Source: DATEZO01 sp035255485
Lineage (GTDB): Bacteria > Pseudomonadota > Gammaproteobacteria > Burkholderiales > Burkholderiaceae_D
Reading direction: 5' to 3'
Assembly (NCBI GenBank): GCA_035255485.1
Contig: DATEZO010000227.1
Coordinates: 1 to 6,346, forward strand
Length of the DNA stretch: 6,346 nucleotides
Shown here piece by piece: positions 5,660-6,346 of this stretch. Position 1 is the first letter of the stretch, and each line of letters begins with the position of its first letter. Made by a program: the position numbers and the translations under genes. The notes below the pieces were generated by a model. It made no database searches and was not told where the DNA came from. It was given only the letters and a program-made list of their open reading frames with translations.

Positions 5660-6001
5660 ATGAAATTCACCGAACCGGACGTCAGCCTCGAAGACGGGAA
5701 AGACATTGCCGTTGTGCGTGCGCAGGCTGCCTCGCGCAGCACCTGGGGCAGCGTTGCTGTGAATTTCCTGCTCAGCTCAGTGGAGGTACTCGCGGGTGTA
5801 TTTTCGCACTCACAAGGTTTAAGCGCCGATGGGATTCACCCTCTGTCGAATCTGTTCGAGGGACATCACAGCAAGAAGGGTGCGGACGCCGACCACCCAT
5901 ATTGGTATCAACGTTTTGAAACAGCGGCATCAATGTTGGTGGGCGTGTTGTTGCTGACTGTAGGCGGTAATCCCTCCATTTTTGAAGCCGCCCGAAAGTA
6001 G
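5660..6001 (+). pseudogene. truncated CDF-family metal cation efflux transporter
   Basis: The 113-residue frame matches the N-terminal third of cation diffusion facilitator proteins, inner-membrane antiporters that export Zn2+, Cd2+, Fe2+ or similar ions. Visible signatures are STWGSVAVNFLL (TM1), GVFSHSQGLSADGIH (TM1-TM2), HHSKKGADADHP and RFETAASMLVGVLLLTVGG (TM3). Several faults mark it as decayed. Roughly 8-9 residues of TM2 are missing between LSNL and HHSKK. The TM2 metal ligand Asp is Asn64 (HPLSN instead of HSLSD). The His of the usual HPYGH motif is Tyr83 (HPYWY). A TAG ends the frame where the full protein of about 300 residues would continue through TM4-6 and the cytoplasmic domain. 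A TTG at 5633 could extend the start, but MKFTEPD fits better. No continuation is found downstream, so the rest appears deleted rather than frameshifted. Confidence 0.8.
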
Positions 6002-6025
6002 AGACTAGGCGGCCAAGGTCAATGT

Positions 6026-6053
6026 CTGTTTCGGCGTGCTGTCGCCGAGACGG
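6026..6053 (+). promoter_or_regulatory. strong inverted repeat upstream of the antitoxin gene
   Basis: CTGTTTCGGCG (6026-6036) and CGCCGAGACGG (6043-6053) form an 11-bp stem with two G-T wobbles and a 6-base loop TGCTGT. It lies between the CDF remnant and the antitoxin start at 6077. No T tract follows on either strand, which argues against a simple Rho-independent terminator. AbiEi-type antitoxins are known to repress their own promoters through inverted repeats, so an operator is plausible. A CATAAT at 6065-6070 could be the -10 element, which would leave the mRNA nearly leaderless. Confidence 0.4.
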
Positions 6054-6076
6054 CCGGAAAACATCATAATTCTGAC

Positions 6077-6346
6077 ATGCACGCTCATATACCTCTTATT
6101 CAAACGGTCCAGCAGCGTATTGAACAAATACCGTTTGGTGAACCATTTCGTACGGCGACCTTTCTTGAAGACGGCACCCGCGCCGCCGTCAACAAGGCCC
6201 TATCTCGCCTCACGAAGGCCGGCATGATTGAACGTATCTCTCGTGGCATGTTCGTTCGTCCCGCAGTCAATCACCGCCTTGGCCGGGTGCTTCCCGAGCC
6301 ACAGCAGATTGTTGAATCCCTTGCTAAAGCCAATGGAGAGATCGTA
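6077..6346 (+). CDS. AbiEi/DUF6088-type antitoxin-like regulator, 5' part
   Basis: Ninety codons from an ATG run to the right edge without a stop, so the gene is cut by the window. The N-terminal domain reads as a winged helix: a first helix around IQTVQQRIEQIPFGEPF, then TRAAVNKALSRLTKAGMIE as the recognition region, and ISRGMFVRP as the wing. This layout (KALSRL-x-KAG-x-I-x-R-x-x-RG-x-[FY]-x-RP) is typical of DUF6088 and AbiEi antitoxins of type IV toxin-antitoxin systems. There the antitoxin represses the operon and counteracts an AbiEii nucleotidyltransferase toxin. The toxin gene, if present, would lie directly downstream, outside the window. No good Shine-Dalgarno precedes the ATG. The nearest in-frame upstream stop is the TAG of the CDF remnant at 5999-6001, and no other ATG lies in between. 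The family call is good; a full toxin-antitoxin pair is inferred. Confidence 0.78.
   Translation, partial: MHAHIPLIQTVQQRIEQIPFGEPFRTATFLEDGTRAAVNKALSRLTKAGMIERISRGMFVRPAVNHRLGRVLPEPQQIVESLAKANGEIV

Noticed and set aside
6005..6088. 27-codon - strand frame (SGRLGDSTPKQTLTLAA end) overlapping the antitoxin start
   Set aside because: It could be the tail of a lost gene such as a transposase, but I cannot match it to a family, and the strong inverted repeat explains much of its composition.
1..6346. Search by eye for tRNA, rRNA, CRISPR arrays and insertion-sequence ends
   Set aside because: No GGTTCGA-type T-loop with a cloverleaf, no regularly spaced direct repeats, and no transposase frame or paired terminal repeats were found.

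Overview
The window looks like a piece of a betaproteobacterial (Burkholderiales-type) chromosome or integrated element. Base composition is moderately GC-rich, and KdpD, KdpE and the Kup tail all resemble proteobacterial versions. This placement is inferred from protein character only; no rRNA or other phylogenetic marker is present.

Layout, left to right. (1) The last 33 codons of a Kup-type low-affinity potassium transporter lie on the + strand (3-104). (2) About 265 bases follow without a convincing gene. (3) A two-gene unit lies on the - strand: a 68-residue protein of unknown function (1340-1134) followed after 7 bases by a ParA/MinD-like ATPase (1126-371). The ATPase keeps the Walker B strand but has lost most of its Walker A signature. 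(4) An AT-richer divergent region contains a T-rich block resembling the KdpE operator of E. coli kdpFABC. (5) A 30-residue single-span membrane peptide (1675-1767) follows, with a frameshifted kdpF remnant overlapping it by ATGA. (6) Where kdpA, kdpB and kdpC would be expected there are only about 215 bases of scar. (7) An intact kdpD (1983-4745) and kdpE (4732-5463) overlap by 14 bases. (8) A decayed N-terminal fragment of a cation diffusion facilitator (CDF) metal transporter lies at 5660-6001. (9) A strong inverted repeat precedes the start of an AbiEi/DUF6088-type antitoxin gene (6077 onward), which runs off the right edge.

How it fits together. Two potassium-uptake themes, Kup and Kdp, sit side by side, but the Kdp ATPase structural genes are missing. 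The KdpD sensor kinase and KdpE regulator are therefore orphaned from their usual target here: they either control a kdpFABC copy elsewhere or have been kept for another purpose. The broken kdpF, the missing kdpABC, the broken CDF gene, the ParA-like gene on the opposite strand and the toxin-antitoxin gene suggest an accessory island shaped by insertion and deletion. No transposase, integrase, tRNA, CRISPR array or clear terminal repeats are visible inside the window.
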